A stretch of 64,000 bases of DNA from Triticum aestivum (Eukaryota; Streptophyta; Magnoliopsida; Poales; Poaceae), in NCBI RefSeq assembly GCF_018294505.1, contig NC_057810.1:209764113-209828112 (forward strand), given 5' to 3'. Below are positions 10,441 to 20,989 of this stretch, piece by piece (the first letter of the stretch is position 1; each line of letters begins with the position of its first letter). Under the pieces are notes generated by a model. The model did no database searches and was not told the origin of the DNA. It saw only the letters and a program-made list of their open reading frames with translations. Both the position numbers and the translations under genes were made by a program.

Positions 10441-13073
10441 GAATGATAAAATAAGAATTTTTGATGTGGAATGCTGCCTAACATGTCATCTCATATTATT
10501 TTCTTTATAGCATGGACATTTCAACTTTTATATGATTCAAAGCAATAGTCTAGTTTTGACATGAGACTTAAAAACTCAAGCACATCAACAAGCAACCATG
10601 TCTTTCAAAATATCAACGCTGAAATAAGTTATCCCTAGCCCATTATGCTCAATCATTGGTCCATTCATGAAACACACTCGCATATTAGCTACACCCAATG
10701 CTCAAGTATGATTATAGTGCCTCCTAGTTGGAGCTTTATAAGAGAAGATGGAGACTCAAATTAAAAAGAAAAATTGCATAAATTAAAAGAAAGGCCCTTC
10801 ACGGAGGGAAGTAGGGATTTGTAGAGGTGCCAGAGCTCAAAGCAAAAAACTTAGAGATAAAAATATTTTGAGAGGCATACTTTTCCCACCAACGAAAACA
10901 ACTTAGAGCTCCCAATACTTTCCATGCTAGATATATCATAGGCAGTTCCCAAACAGAAAATAAAGTTTATTCCTTTTTCAACCATACTTTCACTTTCCAT
11001 GGCTAGCCGTATCCACGGTTGCCCTCCATACCAACACTTTCCAAGGAATTTATTATTTGACAACATAAAGTAAATTCATTTTTCATTTAGGGACTGGGCA
11101 TCCCTAATAGATTTGCCTTACTCTCGTGCAATAACAAGTGAATAAACACTCATCGTGAGAATAACACATCTAGCATGGAAAATATTGGCCACCACTCACC
11201 GCCTCACGAGCGGTACGAGCACACAAAAGAGAATTTATTTTGAAAATTAGAGACACGTACAAATTTGCTTATAACGGAAAAAGAATACTGCATATAGGTA
11301 GATATAGTGGACTCATGTGGCAAAAAGGGTTTAAAGGATTTTGGATGCACAAGTAGTGATCATACTTAGTGCAAAATGAAGGCTAGCAAAAGATTGAGAA
11401 GCGACCAACCAACAAACGAATAATCTCATAAGCGTGCATTAAGCATAATTAACACGGAATAATGGACCACAAGTAGGATGTAATTTCATTGCATGACTAT
11501 TGACTTTCGTGCTTGCATAGGGAAGCACAAACCTTAAAACCAATATTCTTACTAAAGCATAATTACTCATCAACATGACTCACATATCACATCATCATAT
11601 CTCAAAACTATTACAAGGAATCAAGTTTATTTTGTCCAATGGTCCTCATGAAAGTTTTTATTATATCCTTCTTGTATATCTATCACTTTGGGACTAATTT
11701 TATGTGTTGCTTTTGATAATCTCAAACTAATATAATTGAAGATCATGAGCATAATATTTCTTTCTCTCAAAATAATTTAAGTGAAGCATAGAGAGCAATT
11801 CTAACAAGGCATGGCATAATTTTGGCTATCTCAAATAGGTGTGTCCAGAAAGGATTCAAGACTTAAAACACAAAACAAAAGAAGCAAAGACTCAAATCAT
11901 ACAAGTCGCTCCAAGCAAAACTCATAGTATGTGACGAATAAAAATATAGCTTTGAGTAAAATACCGATGGTCGTTAGAAGAAAGAGGGGATGCCACTCGG
12001 GCATCCCCAAGCTTAGTTGCTTGCTTCTCTTTGGATAATAGCTTGGGATGTCATGGGAATCCCCAAGCTTAGGCTCTTCTTACTCCTTATTCCTTCATCC
12101 ATCATAACATCACCCGAAACTTGAAAACTTCAATCACACAAAACTCAAGAGTTGATTCGTGAGATCCGTTAGTATAAGAAAACAAATCACTACTATAAGT
12201 ATTGTTGCAAACCAATTCATATTTTATTCTTGCATTATATCTACTGTATCCTAACTTTTCTATGGCAAAAACTCTTCAAAGAAAACCATAGAATCATCAA
12301 AACAAGCACACAACCCAAAGAAATCGGAATCTGTCAAAAACAGAACAGTCTGTAGCAATCTGAATATTTCGAATACTTCTGAAACTCCAAAAATTCTGAA
12401 AATTAGGACGACCTGAGAAATTTGTATATTAATCTTCTGCAAAAAGAATCAGAGCAAAATCACGTTTTTGTGATTTATGAAAATTATTTTCGCGAGTGCA
12501 AAAGTTTCTGTTTTTCAGCAAGATCAAACAACTATCACCAAGAAGATCCTAAAGGCTTTGCTTGGCACAAACACTAACTAAAACACAAAAAACACAATCA
12601 TAATAGTAGCATAATTGTGCAAACACTCAAGAACAGAAAGCAAAAAAACAAAAATAAATTTTATTCATTGGGTTGCCTCCTAACAAGCGCTATTGTTTTA
12701 CGCCCTTAGCTAGGCATAAAGCAAGGATCTAAGTTTTGTCATCTTTGTCCTTAATTTCCTTAGAGGTGTTTTTGTCATGAGGCTTTGTAAAAACAACATA
12801 AAACATAATATCCATAGAAACTTTAGTACTATTAAGTTGTTTATCATCATAACCCCTCTGATTTTCGGTGACAATCCAAGAGAAATGTTGATTAACATTA
12901 TTGAAAACTTATTGGATTACATCTAAAATGGGGACTTCCTTTTTAAGATTATCATCAAAGATTTGATTATCCCCAATCAAGTGTCTTAATGTATAGTCAA
13001 TATTGTAAAGAATTTCATCTATCACGGGCTTTTCACGATTCATACCATAAAAATCAAAGATTTCCCTAGCTTC
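10441..13073 (-). other. S1 internal noncoding region
   Basis: AT-rich, with no coding text recognised on either strand. It holds two minus-strand copies of a polypurine-like motif (AAGCTTGGGGAT) near 12001-12016 and 12057-12071. At 12670-12716 it has a motif shared with S2 and C (GGTTGCCTCC, AACAAGCGC, TAGCTAGGCAT). Confidence 0.7.
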
Positions 13074-13430
13074 TCATATGATGTAGTCAAACTCATTCAT
13101 AAGAACAAGAGTGGCCAACGTTTTAGCCTTAGTATTCTTTATAGTGGGAAGCTCAAAAAACAATCTTTGGAAAGTGGGATGAGTATGGATAAATTTACTT
13201 TCAAGTTTAAGAACAAGTGCTAAAATAGCATTCGCATAAGATCTAGTAGTTCTAAGTATAGGAGCATCATCAAGACTTAAATTTCCAACACAGTTGAAAA
13301 AATCTTGGATACGTTGTTTTCCCATAACATTCCCTTGCCCGATGATAAAAGTTTTAGCATCCAGATTGCCCATATGTCCAATCTTAGGAGTTAGGCCATC
13401 ATCTGTTGCTGCCATACTGAAATCGCTCAT
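13074..13430 (-). CDS. S1 internal ORF, unknown protein
   Basis: An ATG at 13430 opens MSDFSMAATDDGLTPKIG and the frame runs 118 codons to a stop near 13074 (ends NEFDYII). It is the first ORF after the 5' LTR and primer site, where gag would normally start, but I see no gag, zinc-knuckle or enzyme motif. A little further sense-like text (REAREIFDFYG) follows the stop, so the ORF may once have been longer. A family-specific leader protein of a non-autonomous element is the likeliest explanation; the function is unknown. Confidence 0.45.
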   Translation of the reverse strand: MSDFSMAATDDGLTPKIGHMGNLDAKTFIIGQGNVMGKQRIQDFFNCVGNLSLDDAPILRTTRSYANAILALVLKLESKFIHTHPTFQRLFFELPTIKNTKAKTLATLVLMNEFDYII

Positions 13431-13602
13431 GGTTGCAAACAAAGGATAGATCTGACAAGAAAACGGCGAACGAAAAAGAGGGCGAATAAAATAGCAAATT
13501 TTTGTGAAGTGGGGGAGAGGAAAACAAGAGGAAAACGGCAAATAATGTAATTGTGAGGAGATGAGGTATGTGATTAGGAACCTGGTAGATGTTGATGATG
13601 TC

Positions 13603-13620
13603 TCCCCGGCAATGGCGCCA
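13603..13620 (-). other. Primer binding site of S1 (tRNA-Asp type)
   Basis: The minus strand reads TGGCGCCATTGCCGGGGA. It matches the complement of the 3' end of plant tRNA-Asp(GUC) except for one base (A for G at position 8). Confidence 0.8.
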
Positions 13621-13631
13621 GAAATTCCTTT

Positions 13632-15204
13632 TGATGTCTGCTAGACTACGTCGGTATTTCCCCAAAGAGGAAGGCAAGATGCAGCACATCGATGGTAGGT
13701 ATTTTCCTCAGTGATGAGACCAAGGTTATCGAACCAATAGGAGAACCAAGAAACACTACGTAAACAACACCTGCACATAAATAACAAATACTCGCAACCC
13801 GACGTGTTAAAGGGGTTGGCAATCCCTTTCGAGTAACGGCGCCAGAAATTGGCACAAAGATGGGAGAAAGTTGTAATAATTGATAGGTCGAATGCCAAAT
13901 AAAATAAAGTGCAGCAAGGTATTTTTATATTTTTGATTTAATAGATCTGAAAATAAAAGCAAAGGAAAATAGATTGCAAAGGCAAATATAATAAAGAAGA
14001 GACCCGGGGGCGTAGGTTTCACTAGTGGCTTCTATCAAGAAAAATAGCAAACGGTGGGTGAAAAATTACTATTGGGCAATTGATAGAACTTCAAATAATC
14101 ATGACGATATCCAGGCAATGATCATTATATAGACATCACGTCCAAGATTAGTAGACCGACTCCTGCCTATATCTACTACTATTACTCCACACATCTACCG
14201 CTATCCAGCATGCATCTAGTGTATTAAGTTCATGAAAAAACGGAGTAATGCAATAAGAATGATGACATGATGTAGACAAGATCTATTTATGTAGAAATAG
14301 ACCCCATCTTGTTATCCTTAATGGCAATGATACATACGTGTCGGTTCCCTTTCTGTCACTGGGATCAAGCACCGTAAGATCGAACCCATCACAAAGCACC
14401 TCTTCCCATTGCAAGATAAATAGATCAAGTTGGCCAAACAAAACCCAAATATCAGAGAAGAAATACGAGGCTATAAGTAATCATGAATATAAGAGATCAA
14501 AGAAGACTCAAATTGGATAAAAAGATAGATCTGATCATAAACTCAAAGTTCATCGGATCCCAACGAACACACCGCAAAAAGAGTTACATCATATCGATCT
14601 CCAAGAGACCATTGTATTGAGAATCAAACCCGAGAGAGGAAGCCATCTAGCTACTAACTACGGACCCGTAGGTCTACAAAGAACTACTCATGCATCATCG
14701 AAGAGGCACCAATGGACATGATGCGCCCCTCCGAGATGGTGTCTAGATTGGGTCTGGTGGTTCTGGAACTTGCGGCGGTTGGAATTGATTTTCGTTGACT
14801 CTGCTAGGGTTTCTGGATATAGGGGTATTTATAGAGTAAAGAGGCGGTCCGGGGGCACCCGAGGTGGGCACAACCCACCAGGGCACGTCTGGGCCTCCAG
14901 GCGCGCCCTGGTGGGTTGTGCGCCCCTCGGAGCACCCCCCCCCCCCCACTGCTTCTCCGGCCCACTGGATGTCTTCTAGTCCAAAAAATCCACAAAAGGT
15001 TTTGCTGCATTTGGACTCTGTTTGGTATTGATTTCCTATGATGTAAAAAACATGCAGAAGACAACAACTGGCACTTGGCACTATGTCAATAGGTTAGTAC
15101 CAAAAATGATATAAAATGACTATAAAATGATTATAAACCATCCAAGAATGATAATATAACAGCATGGAACAATCAAAAATTATAGATACGTTGGAGACGT
15201 ATCA
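13632..15204 (-). repeat. 5' LTR of S1 (1573 bp)
   Basis: Complete, with TG...CA ends, and a match of the 8992 copy. It contains a TATA-like box on the minus strand (CTCTATAAATACCCC, near 14825-14838) and a C-run at about 14935-14948. The right end abuts the AGTAT duplication. Confidence 0.9.
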
Positions 15205-15292
15205 AGTATTCAGGAGAAGGAACCCGCCTTGCAATGCCAAAGATAATCTGCGTGCCGAACACATCGTCATCGAAGACTGGTTCAGGGGCTAC
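15205..15292 (+). mobile_element. Element B, segment 2: tail and polypurine tract
   Basis: It begins with the second AGTAT copy (15205-15209) and continues B from 8986. The sequence ends with GGTTCAGGGGCTAC immediately before the LTR, the expected polypurine-tract position. Confidence 0.8.
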
Positions 15293-15764
15293 TGAGGGAG
15301 TCCTGGATCAAGGGGTCCTTGGGCGTCTGGACTATTTGATATGGGCCGGACTGATGGGCCGTGAGGATAAAGCAGAAGACTTTTCCTTGTGTCCGGGTAG
15401 GACTCCTATATCCATGGACGGCAACTTTGGTGTCCAGATATGTTATTTCCTTCCTCTGCAAACCGACTCTGTATAACCCTAGGCCCCTTCGGTGTGTATA
15501 TAAACAGATAGTTTAGTCTGTAGAGGCTATGAGAATAATCATAGGCTAGATAGTTAGGGTTGATCCATTACGATCTCGAGGTAGATCAACTCTTGTAACC
15601 CTTATACACATCGAATATAATCAAGCAGGACGTAGGGTTTTACCTCCTTTAAGAGGGCCCGAACCTGGGTAAACATTGTGTCCCTTGCGTCCCCTGTTAC
15701 CATCGATCCTCAGACACACACCTTGGGACCCCCTACCCGAGATCTGCCGGTTTTGACACTGACA
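15293..15764 (+). repeat. 3' LTR of element B (472 bp)
   Basis: It opens TGAGGGAGTCCTGG and closes GGTTTTGACACTGACA. TATA box TATATAAA is at 15497-15504. It is the reverse-orientation counterpart of 5936-6408. Confidence 0.88.
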
Positions 15765-16368
15765 CCTTTACTTGAGAGATTGCTTGTATCTGATCTAGAA
15801 GGTCTAACAAAAATTAGGGTCATTGACACGCTGAAATTGACAGCCTTGGTATACCCGTCTACCAAATTGTCCAAACTCTTTATTGGATCTGTAATCATTC
15901 GGGTACAACACTCATCTTCTTCTCCGTCTTCTTGAAATTCACATTTTTAAATTTCTTCTTGATGTATTTACGATGTCATCCAGAAAATTATTCCCACAAG
16001 CTTGACCCAGTCTGTGCGCATAGTGAAGATCTTGGCAATAAATTGTCGGCCCTAATCTGGATCAAGTTGTTGGATTCCTTACATGATTTTCATGCACGGA
16101 GAAGCTACTCATCGAGGTGAAACTTCTTTCCTATTAGTAAACGGTAATCACAACGTAGCTCAATTTTTTCGCAACTTTCCCAAATTATGATGACAAGTGT
16201 AGTGTTCAAAACTGCATCTACGCACTGCACCGAAAGAAATGTTTTTAGTATTTTTTTTCTCACGAGATCACCTGCATCATTTTTGTTGTTGTACTACTAG
16301 TAGCCTAGGCTAGTCATAGTGGCAAGTAACTTAGACTAGTAACTCTATGGTTACCCTAAGAGCAAGTA
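15765..16368. other. Low-copy sequence, nothing recognised
   Basis: Flank of element B. Short ORFs occur on both strands without recognisable motifs. No repeat ends are visible until the MITE at 16369. Confidence 0.5.
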
Positions 16369-16576
16369 CTACCTCCGTCCTGGTGTACTCTTCCTATTTT
16401 GTAATATCAAATTTTGACCATAGATTTAACTGACAAAATGTTAAGGCATGTCACTGAAAATTATATCGTTGGATTCATATTTGAACATAATTTCAAATGG
16501 TATAATTTTTTGTGACATGCATTGGCATTTTCTTAGGTAAATCTATGGTCAAAATTTTACACTAAATACGAGGTAG
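16369..16576. mobile_element. Stowaway-like MITE (208 bp), nearly palindromic
   Basis: TA target duplications flank the element (16367-16368 and 16577-16578). Terminal text is CTACCTCCGTCC on the left and CGAGGTAG on the right. Long inverted halves pair AAATTTTGACCATAGATTTAA with TTAAATCTATGGTCAAAATTT-type sequence. There is no coding capacity. A mariner-type transposase would mobilise it in trans. Confidence 0.8.
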
Positions 16577-17010
16577 TACAAAGTGGGCTATAACAACCCT
16601 CCACTATGTAGGCCAAAACATGTGCCAAATTCACTTGTGATGCATTTGGCATTGATGCCCCCACATTTCTCACCTGGTGCCCCAATCTGGATCACCTACT
16701 TAGCTCCAGTGCCAAATTAACTCACGCAATGAAAAAACACTTGCGTGGGAGAGGGAGAGGACTGAGGCAATAAAAAAAACACTTGTTTGGGAGAGTGAGA
16801 GGCTGGTGTAGTTGGTTTGATTGATTTGTTTATACATGTGGGTCTGTGTGCACAGCGGTGCGAACTCTCTCACATCACTAGAGCGGTGCCAAAATCTTTT
16901 GATTTTACATCGATGCGTATTATGTGGCATACTTTTGAAAAATATGGCATCGGCCACATAGTGGAAGGCAATAAATGCCCAAGATCTTCAGTGCTCCTAG
17001 GTAAATGAGA

Positions 17011-17034
17011 GGAAAGAGAGAGAGAGAGAGAGAG
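17011..17034. repeat. (GA)n microsatellite
   Basis: A run of AG dinucleotides inside a sequence free of TE ends. Confidence 0.85.
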
Positions 17035-17150
17035 TGAAAAAATATCACTAGCCAGCCAACCCTATCATATGAGCGAATGATATTGGTACCTCTTGATGAC
17101 ACGGCAATCTTATACAACCAACTGCTCTAATATGTTCTCTTCTTTTGCAG

Positions 17151-17458
17151 ATAAAAAAAGACTCGAAAGTGAAAATGTGTTGCACTATAACAATCTCATT
17201 GAATGCCTTGATCTCCCTCTTACAGAAATTGATTTGATCGACTACCGAGGCAGCACATCTGGGATTAAAGTGGCCAGGTTCTTTGTTCTGGAGGCAAGTG
17301 TGCTCAAGGTAATGAGGTTTGGCATTCTCTGGCGCAACAATGAATGGCGTGTTGATCACCGCAAGCATCTAAGCCTAAATGACAAAGTCTCCGCAGAAGA
17401 TGAATTTGTTTTTGAAACATCAAGTCGCCAGAGACTCAAAAATTTATTTATCCTTTAG
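17151..17458 (+). pseudogene. C-terminal exon of an F-box/FBD-type gene (orphan exon)
   Basis: The polypyrimidine tract and TCTTTTGCAG (17141-17150) form a good splice acceptor. The frame after it reads ENVLHYNNLIECLDLPLTEI, then YRGSTSGIKVARFFVLEASV and LKVMRFGILWRNNEW, ending at TAG 17456-17458. This layout (IECLDLHL..., NYRG, AKFFVLNA, LKxMxFG) is that of the FBD domain at the C-terminus of grass F-box/LRR proteins, which act as substrate receptors of SCF ubiquitin ligases. No F-box or LRR exon was found upstream, so this is a fragment unless the remainder is far away. The downstream AT-rich ~200 bp look like a 3' UTR. Confidence 0.6.
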
Positions 17459-18467
17459 TGACTTGTCAGGGTGGTGGATTTTAGTTTGTATGATAATTTT
17501 GCATTCCACCTCAAGTAATGAAAGTTCTTACGTAAACTTCCTAATAATTCCATCTTTGTAGGTGCAACATTACTCCTAGCATTTGTAATATCAGTTTGAA
17601 ACTTGTAATATTGCCATGTCCTATTCCTGCTTTTCAAAATCATGTGAATCAAAGAGGTCATGAGTTGGTGATGATGGTGTGCCTGCCATCTTTCACCAAT
17701 AGCCTTCAGATCTAGATCTGACGCATACAAAGAAAACTTCTATAGTTTTGCAAAAAGATGCCCGCACTTGTTCGCTATTTACAAACAACTCATTGTCTCT
17801 CACAATCAGCCTTATCTCCTCCCCACCACATCTAGAAGGCCATGGAACATTCTGGCGCGATGGTCGCTCCCGGCGCCGTCCACCCCCAGTCTTGGTGTTC
17901 CGTGAAATGCATGGGCATATTACTCGTATAAGAAAAGAGTAGAGATACTCGTGGCAAGGCACGGGAAATTATATCAAACACGGCTAGTTGTAAGCAGGCT
18001 AACTCTATAGCCATGATGATAGTGACTGCACATGGTGAGGCTGACTTTTGTATGCCGAACATGGCGCCTACACTCAGGTGTCATCTCAAGTGCAGGGTCT
18101 TGTCACTTCACTGTGATGAGTAATTTGACCAACAGGTAGTACAGTACTAGTACTACATTGGTAGTACTACTAGTAGTCTAGCACCGCCGTCTGGATTTAG
18201 TAGTACTACCACGTTCGTCTGGATTTAGTATTTGACTAGCAATATCTAGTAATGCATGTCACCAAAAATATACTACTCGCTCTATAAATAAATGCATGGA
18301 GTATTGTTTTATTCGGTTTGAACGTAGTTCCCGATGATATTATACACTCTCCCTTCCGGTAGATGGATCAAATCTGAAGTCTCATCAATCAGACTACTAT
18401 TGCACTCACCGAGCACTCAGCTCGGTAAGCTACGAACAAAAAATTGCAATCAAAGACTACTATTGTA
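17459..18467. other. Low-copy sequence without recognised gene
   Basis: The first ~200 bp resemble a 3' UTR of the FBD exon. The remainder has a short GC-richer patch (17815-17905) and several GTAGTACTA-type simple repeats (18135-18215). No protein motif was seen. Confidence 0.4.
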
Positions 18468-18728
18468 CTCCCTCCGTACTGGTGCATTAGTCATGTTAGG
18501 AAAACCAAATAATCCCAAAACTTTTAGGCGCGGTGCATTAACTACCCACCTTGTTCCCTGTATTTTTGCCACGAAAAAATAAATCACCCAATAGGAGACG
18601 TGGGGTGCGTATGCATTCAATGACTTGAGACTATAGCATAACATTTTTTGGTACATGCATTAACATTTTATTAGTTAAATCAAAGGTCAAAACTTGGCGC
18701 AAAATGCAAAGGGGACCAATAAACCAGT
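18468..18728. mobile_element. Stowaway-like MITE, right end decayed
   Basis: TA precedes CTCCCTCCGTACTGGTGCATTAG. The right half carries AACATTTTATTAGTTAAATC and GGTCAAAACTTGGCGC, as in the 16369 element and relatives. The expected terminal GGAGGGAG is missing; the element fades out at ACCAATAAACCAG. Confidence 0.6.
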
Positions 18729-18853
18729 AAACATCAAAGTTCTCTTGTTTTGCCCCAACTTGGTCTCGTTGAGATGACTATACTACACCGGCACGGAGGG
18801 AGGGCCGAGGAGTAGATGGCCAACACGTGAATGCAACGCAGTCTGCACTTCTC

Positions 18854-18860
18854 ATATAAA
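18854..18860 (+). promoter_or_regulatory. TATA box of the 18967 gene
   Basis: CTCATATAAAGGCTCC lies 107 bp before the ATG at 18967, followed by a C/A-rich leader, as in many grass promoters. Confidence 0.5.
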
Positions 18861-18966
18861 GGCTCCCCGCTAGTCCAATCTATGAAATCCTACGCACCTA
18901 CGCACCCTAACCAAGGGCAAGAGTGATCACTCCAATCGCAAGATCAGTTGACTAGAAGCTAGACCC

Positions 18967-19536
18967 ATGGAGGCGATGAGCACGAGCATCAGCCGGTTGT
19001 GCCAGACGGTCCACGATGCCGGCCTGTGGCCCGGCACCAAGGAACATCTCCAGGTCGTGCTTGAGACCGCCAGGGCGAGAGGCTTCTTGGATGACAACTT
19101 TGTATCCTTGTTCGACGAGGTCCTCGTCGACTTCCTCGACAAGTTCACCATTGTCAAGAAGCTCGCAGACGACCTTGACATACGCCTCCAGCACACGCGC
19201 CCAGGCTCTACGATGCCCGCCACCCTCAACGGCCTCTATGGTGACAACCTCTTCGACACACTGGTGACCCTGTGACTGCCCGCCGTCACTCCATAGAATG
19301 TCCACCTTGAGGTCGCGCTCGCCGCGTAGCGCTTGGCGCAACAAGACACCATCGACATAATCACCCACGTCTACGTGCAAATCGTCCACAAGGACTACTA
19401 CGTGCAAGAGGAGGACGATAGGACGCTGGCCTTCTTGGACTGCAGGGCAACCTTGGACGACATTGTTCAGAAACACATTGAGCTCCCCGCCAATGCCACT
19501 GCACCTTACACGTCGGTTGGTGACCCGATGCACTAG
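18967..19536 (+). pseudogene. Broken protein gene of unknown family with promoter-like upstream
   Basis: The ATG context is ACCCATGG. The first 102 codons (MEAMSTSISRLCQTVHDAGL...) end in TGA at 19273-19275. The same frame resumes after two more stops (TAG 19294 and 19327) and runs open to TAG 19534, with LAQQDTIDIITHVYVQIVHK and EEDDRTLAFLDC. Codon use is GC-rich at third positions, as in many grass genes, and a TATA box lies upstream. I do not recognise the family. A spacing such as RGFLDDNFVSLF weakly recalls the start of histidine phosphotransfer proteins, but the His motif is absent. The minus strand is open for 193 codons over the same interval; I read that as a shadow of GC-rich coding sequence. 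Confidence 0.45.
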
Positions 19537-20182
19537 GGCGTGAGGATGTCGTTGATGGATCCGTATGTATCTTTATCTTTCCGTCAAATCCATGTAGTAG
19601 TATATTGTACTACTAGTATTTATCTTACCTTTTGCATCAACTTCGTAATTTTCGTATGTACTCCATGCATGAACGACGCTAGAACCAAACTTCTCATTAC
19701 TCTAGGGAAAACTTTATTTCTATCTATCGGTCGCGCCATGGAGCAGAACCAAATTTTACAAGTTACAAGTTCAAAAGGAAAAGCCTGTTGTGTTCGCATC
19801 GCACCCCCACACGGTTGGTCTGGCAGGACGCTCAAGGGGGAATGTGTGCTATGTTGCATTTTCACTTACAAGTGGGACCGCAGTTGAGAAAACCGACTAT
19901 CGGCAGACCCCCCCCCCCCACCTCGCCCACCATGTGATGGCTGAGGAAACAGGAGGGATAAGAGATGGTTGTAGCATGGACTCCATGAAAATTTGTGTCA
20001 GATGGGACACGTGTGAGTGGCGTGTGTCGTACTGCTAGACATGAATGCTAGTTATGGCCCATGCCACCCCACTATATTGAGGTGCTGGTTACATAGAGTG
20101 AACACATTATGTCTCTAGGAGTATGGTACACCAGTAGTACTACTCACATTGTTGCAAAATTTCCTAGAGTCCACGCTCGGCC

Positions 20183-20219
<37 letters not shown>

Positions 20220-20808
20220 ACCCAGCCAGCAGACGCGCGGAGCCCATCGTCTTTTTTCTCACATGCGGTCCCACATGTCAGTGAAAATGCAAGACGACCC
20301 ACTTAACCTGCACATCTTTCACCTCGACGTGCTGGTGATGAAAAACAAATCCAATAAATATCTTCGGTGGCCTCTTTTGGAGTTACTCAAGAGTAAGATT
20401 CTATTTATAGTTTAACCCAAGATGCACATCACGTGGCTTCAACTAGCACTCCATTTACTTGCATGACATGACCTAGATGTTGGATGTACGACGTGTCGGC
20501 AAAAGGAGGAAGAACTCGACCAAATCTTCTCCACATTGAGATCAGAGGAGTAGGAAACACGGCAAGGCCTATGCCTACATCATACTACGTACAAGCCCAC
20601 CTCACGCAGTCACGCTATCACCATATTTCTTGGCCTTCGTGTGACACCTAGCTCTAGTTGATCTAAATAGAACTAACTATTATGCTAGCATACTCCAATA
20701 TTAGGTTGGCTCTATGTGATGTGGCAACTTCATATAACCGGATGGTGGCTATACTACTATAGTACTCACACTCCATGAAGTGAGTCGAAAACCATGCATA
20801 AATTGAGT
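19537..20808. other. Low-copy sequence, simple repeats only
   Basis: It contains a poly-C run near 19905-19919 and a (CT)n microsatellite at about 20182-20214. No coding motif was recognised. Confidence 0.5.
20182..20214. repeat. (CT)n microsatellite
   Basis: An uninterrupted CT dinucleotide run, length probably variable between genotypes. Confidence 0.9.
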
Positions 20809-20989
20809 TTATGACATGCATATGCAATTTCTATAGTTGATTGGACTCATCCGAGGACCTAGGATGATGGGATTCGCAGCTACAGTAAAAATACCCGCCC
20901 GATGTGCGAAGCATGTGAAGCTAGTACAAATAGTAGTAGTATTGTTGATTGGACTCATCTGATAACCTGTTGCAATGCACATACAATGC

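Larger units (their letters stand above)
8992..15204 (-). mobile_element. Non-autonomous Athila-type LTR retrotransposon S1 (Sabrina/WHAM-like)
   Basis: Both ends are TG...CA with a perfect 5-bp duplication AGTAT. In sense (minus) orientation the LTR opens TGATACGTCTCCAACGTATC and closes CAGACATCA. A tRNA-Asp-type primer site lies at 13603-13620. No protease, RT, RNase H or integrase text was found inside, only one short ORF of unknown function and long AT-rich noncoding DNA, so it is a non-autonomous element. The family label rests on the remembered LTR start. Confidence 0.85.

Noticed and set aside
16611..16640. CACTATG as a possible left end of the CACTA element
   Set aside because: Only seven bases match; the following bases (TAGGCC) do not match the right terminal repeat.
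18952..19533. 193-codon open frame on the minus strand
   Set aside because: Val/Gly/Glu-rich text typical of the antisense frame of GC3-rich grass coding sequence. The plus strand has a TATA box and good ATG context.
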